The translations under genes and the position numbers were made by a program. Shown piece after piece: positions 59,783 to 64,000 of a stretch of DNA of 64,000 bases. Each line of letters opens with the position of its first letter. Positions within the stretch are counted from its first letter, which is position 1. The stretch comes from Macropodus opercularis (lineage: Eukaryota > Chordata > Actinopteri > Anabantiformes > Osphronemidae): NCBI GenBank assembly GCA_030770545.1, contig CM061105.1:12073001-12137000 (forward strand). Direction: 5' to 3'. The notes under the pieces are model-generated. The model did no database searches. It was not told where the DNA came from and saw only the letters and a program-made list of their open reading frames with translations.

Positions 59783-62700
59783 CGACAGTATATTCAGAGC
59801 GACTGCCTTGGGTTGTGTGAGGGTCTGGGGAAGGACATACATAATACATGCTACATACTCTGCATACTAGAGCTTTGAGTTTAGTTGCTCAGCCTTTAAC
59901 TGTGCAACTTAGCTCATTCATTCATCAAAGATCTAACAAGAAAGTATAAAAGAATGTAAGTAGAAATTAAGTGGTAAACTGCACTTTCTTGAGGTTCCTA
60001 TACTTGAGATTTGCTAACATACGCCTCGTTATACTTTCATGACTGCATTTCAGAAGCAAATAGTTAGTATCTATTATTTAGAATAAGCCTCACAACAGCT
60101 GCATTACTGTCTAAGCAGCAGTGTGATGCAGCATGGTGTGAAGGAGGTGTAATAAAAAATACATATTACAGTATGTAAAGTAAAACACAGTAATGAAGGT
60201 AAAACAGTCCTCTGAGCCCTGTGTGAGCATGAATTATGACAGAAACATTGTGAGAGATGCCAAAAGATCAAATCTTATAGCAGCATAAAAACTAAAATGT
60301 GCTTGTTGTGGAAAACAAACACATTTGTGGTTTTGTAGGTCATAATCCGCTGCACTCAGAAAAACTGTTTGTAGTTTTGTGCAATACTTAACTATACCTT
60401 AATAACTATAAGGCCCTTGTTAGGCGAGTCAGAAAGAGAAACGTGTGCCATTTGAATTACGGCTGCTCTCAGCAGCAGAGAAGTCAGCATATTGTGTTAC
60501 CAGGCAGAATCCCTCTTTAGAAAAAAAACTAAATGCTTTTCTCTATTTTTGCTGCTAGGTGGCGATAAAAAAACACATTTCCCCTTCCAGCCAGTCACAC
60601 AGCCCTATTGGTGTGTAATGAGATGGGGTCCCCTTCGCAGCTGTCTCCTAGGCAACCGGGGACGTGGAGAGGGCAGAGTGTGTATGTTTAGATGTGTGCG
60701 TTAAATGGACATTTATGGCTAATAGGTACGTTTTATGAGAGTTAGTTTAATGTTTGAGTTTGATTTTTGTGGAATAACAGATGATGGTGATGATGATAAT
60801 GATGATGCACAGCAATGACCTTCAGGTAGAACAAATGTCCTTGACCTTGAAATATACATTTTTAGGCATGTTAACACTCTAAATGTAATTCTTTACTGGC
60901 ACACAAAAACCTAACTTGAAAATCATTAAGAAGTACAGGTTTTAGTTTTAAAGTAATAAAGGATTGTATTGTGTGGAGCACACTGTTTTGGGTTTGTAAG
61001 TGAAAGGGTAAGTGCAAGTTTAATACTTTCCAGTGAATTTCTGTTCACCCCAGAGCTGAACCCCATATGGCACTTCCACACTTCTAATTAGGATTTTAAT
61101 GAGAGTGTGTTTTGCATGATCCCCATCGAGCACAAATCAATGTTCCTGTTGATGGAAGGAACCCGTGAGAGTCTGGTTTCAGGTCAGAAAAAAATGAGAG
61201 ACAGCAAACATGGAATTATTTCAGTGTGAAAGTGCCAAATCTCCACCTGGAAAATGGTCTAAGCTACATATATTATCTATGTGCTCTAGTTAACGTTAGT
61301 TCATGTATTATGGTTATTTAATGGTAGCTGCAAGATACAACATCAAGTGATCAAATGGAAGAGATTAGTTGTATTGATGAAACCAACTCTGCACTCTCTC
61401 TCTCCGGGGAGGGTTTAGCCTCCATTACCTGGCTGTTTCTCCATCACCAGGACCAATTAGCAGCTAAAGTTAGAATAAAACAGGTTATGCCCAAGCAGAT
61501 GCAAAAAGCATATTATATTTCATATCCAATCTGGCTCTTATAGTAGCAAAACAGAACTTTAAATCACTACATTCACAACCAGTTACTGTATCGCCCACAT
61601 GGCTCCGTTCATCACCAGCAGCCAACGTTCACCAAGCTTCAAACTACATTTTGCTGCATTGCTGATATAAAAACTGTGCAGCAACAACTCTGGTATGTTT
61701 AATGAATTCAATCTACAGTGAGCTATTTGCAAGCAGCTTCCATGATGAGCAAATTAAATGTAGTAAAGTTTAATGATTAATGTGAAACACAAAAGTCCAT
61801 TTGGTGGACAAGGTCAGATTTAAATGAGGTGTAAAGTATAGTGTGCATTGTATGATAATGAAGGATGTCTCATTACTTCCACAATTATTTTTGCAACATC
61901 TTCTATGACATATTATATCTCTGAGCACTTTATTCAATTATTTTAAAAGCAGTGATTGGAAGCAAAGGTCTTCAACCAGTACAAATCAGCTTGTCACATA
62001 GGAGTTAGACCGTCAGCTGGAACCATGCAGAAGTAACTTTCTGTCTCATTATTTTCCACACTGCAGTCAGACATAGAACACTGAACATCCCACAATCACA
62101 GTAAAATCTGGGGCTAAGGAAGGTTGAACATTGACCAAGATCAACTTCTCCGTAAGATCACAATTAAGAAATAGACACGACATGATCTCCAGTCCGTTTA
62201 CTTCTGGGACTCCTAATCTTTTTTCCTCAATAATAATTAAAACACATAAGTTATTGTGTCTTACCATGGTGATGGGCATGACTGGCAGTGCCTTGACAGT
62301 GTGGTAAAATGCAGAAGAGCTGATTTGGTTTTCCTGTATGGCAGCACCTAGAGGGACAAGATGCTACTAGGTACATGGCAAATATGTGAAGCAGTGAAAT
62401 AATAATTAGATAAGAGAAAACTTGTGATTCAGTATGAAGCTGAGCTTTATTTACTACACAGACGTGTGCTATGTGCTCAGAGATAAATTAATCTACACAT
62501 CACTTCTGCTTTTTTATACTGTATGTATGTGTTCACATTAGTTTCCAGCAGAAGTTACCACATGTATGGTTTGAACCAAGTATATGTTACAATGTAGACT
62601 GACTCAGGAGAGAGAATTAGCTGCAGTTAGAAGCGCTCAGGTTAGCTGTAGGACAGTGTCAGCCAGGTGCATCATTTATCATGAGTGTGACAACAGGGTG

Positions 62701-63350
62701 TCCTAGAATAAGGCTCTACTGGGTCAAGGCATTTGGCTACTTGAGATTTCTTGAACTTCCTCCCGAATAGAAGCACATAAAGGTGCCAAACACACTACTG
62801 GGCAGCAATTAGTCCAAAGGACCATATGTTCATGGTGTCTGCTGCTTAGTGGGTTCATCATAAAACACTCTCACCAGTGAGTGGTTCTCTGGGACGAGCA
62901 TGTTGCCCATCATACCTCCAAACAAGGGATCCCTCAGAGTGCAGCATGCCACACTTGGCACAAGAAGGCCTGAGCCCAGCACATTTAATTAGCCAAGCTG
63001 TCTCGGCATTGGATGGGAGGGGGGGCACACACAGTGACGAGTCATCAACATCACCAAGGGCGTGGCACTGCTCAATGCCACAGTGCACGTCTCAAACTTA
63101 ACAAGTTGGGATAAACAGATGTTAATCGAGCAAATAGTGCAATGCAGCAACGCGTACAAGCACAGATGTGTTTGGCTGAGATTTCAACCCAAGGAGACAC
63201 AAACACCTCACCGCCCCACCTGTGTCTGCTTGTCATTCACGCCAATGTGCCAGGTTGACTGGAGAAAAGGACTGTTGCTATGAACAAAAAAGCAAAGTTA
63301 GGGGAAACAGTTCGGAAGAAACCATTCTGACATCCCTCTCTGCATGTGAG
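59783..63350. other. intergenic region without a recognised gene
   Basis: Only short frames without domains are present on either strand. A short (GATGAT)-type tract lies near 60780-60806. No transposon wording was recognised. Confidence 0.5.
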
Positions 63351-64000
63351 GAGCCCACCCCACCTCATCTGTAGTGAGGAGAGCCCAGTCCAGGCAGCCA
63401 GCAACCAGCGCGTCTCTGCCTACCAATAGGCATGCTCGGCTCAGGCTCTGTGCAGTGCTCTCAGTCTCAGCAGCCGAAGCTGGGCGCAGGGGAAACTGCG
63501 ACGGCCGCGCCAAGCATCTTCCCAGGTATGCGTCTCTCTGCCGCTACGCCCTTATTCGTTTTTCGCAATGCTATGGCATCCATGCTTTACGCTGTTCTCC
63601 CGCTGGCCGACTCCCAGGGAGGGGTTGCTGTGGTGGTGGTTGTTTTTTTCTGTGGCTCACGTAGCATCAGCCGTAGCGCAGGGCAGCAAGTCTTGGTAAA
63701 CACTCACAGTCAGCGAAGGCGCATCTGCAAAACCTCCTCGTTAGCCGCGCGTCAACTTGCACACACCTCAAAATGTTCGCCCTTCGGCCGCTCAGCGCCG
63801 CTGTGGCTGTGGCGGGGATGTGCGCTCGCCGCGGCGCTGCGTGCATTTCTCGGGGAAAATATGCAACTGGGTAACGATCTGGCCAAACTGCGTCCATCAG
63901 CACAGACGACTGAATTTTCAACTTGCGGTGCGCGCAGGTAGAGGCGTTTTTTTTCTAGGCGCCGGACTTACGGCGCTGGGCGAAGCAGGTATTGGGAGCT
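63351..64000 (+). promoter_or_regulatory. CpG-rich region at right edge, possible start of another gene
   Basis: GC and CpG content rise sharply compared with the preceding 3.5 kb. Two plus-strand candidates for a first coding exon are visible. One starts at 63432 (MLGSGSVQCSQ) and reaches a donor, CCCAG|GTATGC, near 63525. The other starts at 63765 (MFALRPLSAAVAVAG), is arginine/alanine-rich with no acidic residues like a mitochondrial targeting peptide, and reaches a donor, AACTG|GTAACG, near 63870. Neither matches a protein I recognise and both may be untranslated. Confidence 0.3.

Overview
The window is nuclear DNA of a bony fish, most likely a percomorph-type teleost. Every protein gene is vertebrate and split by short GT-AG introns. 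The non-coding part carries degraded Tc1/mariner copies, a repeat seen throughout teleosts, and many CA, CT and poly-A tracts. I see no bacterial genes, CRISPR array or tRNA/rRNA gene.

Layout from left to right. (1) About 3.9-21.7 kb, minus strand: lig1, DNA ligase I. Eighteen exons encode 691 residues, from the PCNA-binding N-terminus through the catalytic KYDG lysine. The C-terminal part lies off the left edge. (2) 22.8-26.7 kb, minus: a compact ETS-domain gene of the ERF/ETV3/ETV3L type, 271 aa. (3) About 27-36 kb: no convincing gene. (4) 36.1-44.8 kb, minus: pip4p1 (tmem55b), 270 aa in 7 exons. (5) 45.5-47.1 kb, minus: dnaaf6 (pih1d3), 194 aa in 6 exons. (6) 47.6-48.1 kb, plus: an intronless MICOS subunit gene of the MIC26/MIC27 (apolipoprotein O) family, head to head with dnaaf6. 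(7) 48.7-51.1 kb, minus: eif3f, 273 aa in 8 exons, tail to tail with the MICOS gene. (8) 51.7-59.8 kb, plus: kcnj9 (GIRK3), 500 aa in 7 coding exons. (9) 59.8-64 kb: mostly non-coding, ending in a CpG-rich stretch that may hold the first exon of another plus-strand gene.

The genes do not form one pathway. They are housekeeping or tissue-specific vertebrate genes: DNA replication, transcriptional repression, lysosomal phosphoinositide metabolism, dynein arm assembly, crista structure, translation initiation and a neuronal potassium channel. Two promoters carry motifs that fit their genes: an E2F-like site at lig1 and an RFX X-box-like site beside dnaaf6. Exon coordinates were set by hand from splice consensus and reading phase. 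All five complete genes give an open frame with an exact codon count, and the lig1 part ends in phase 0.

I did not find a clearly new biological system. The points most worth a second look are the intronless MICOS gene sharing a promoter with a ciliary gene, and the GIRK3 gene with extra introns, a long N-terminus and no PDZ ligand at its C-terminus.
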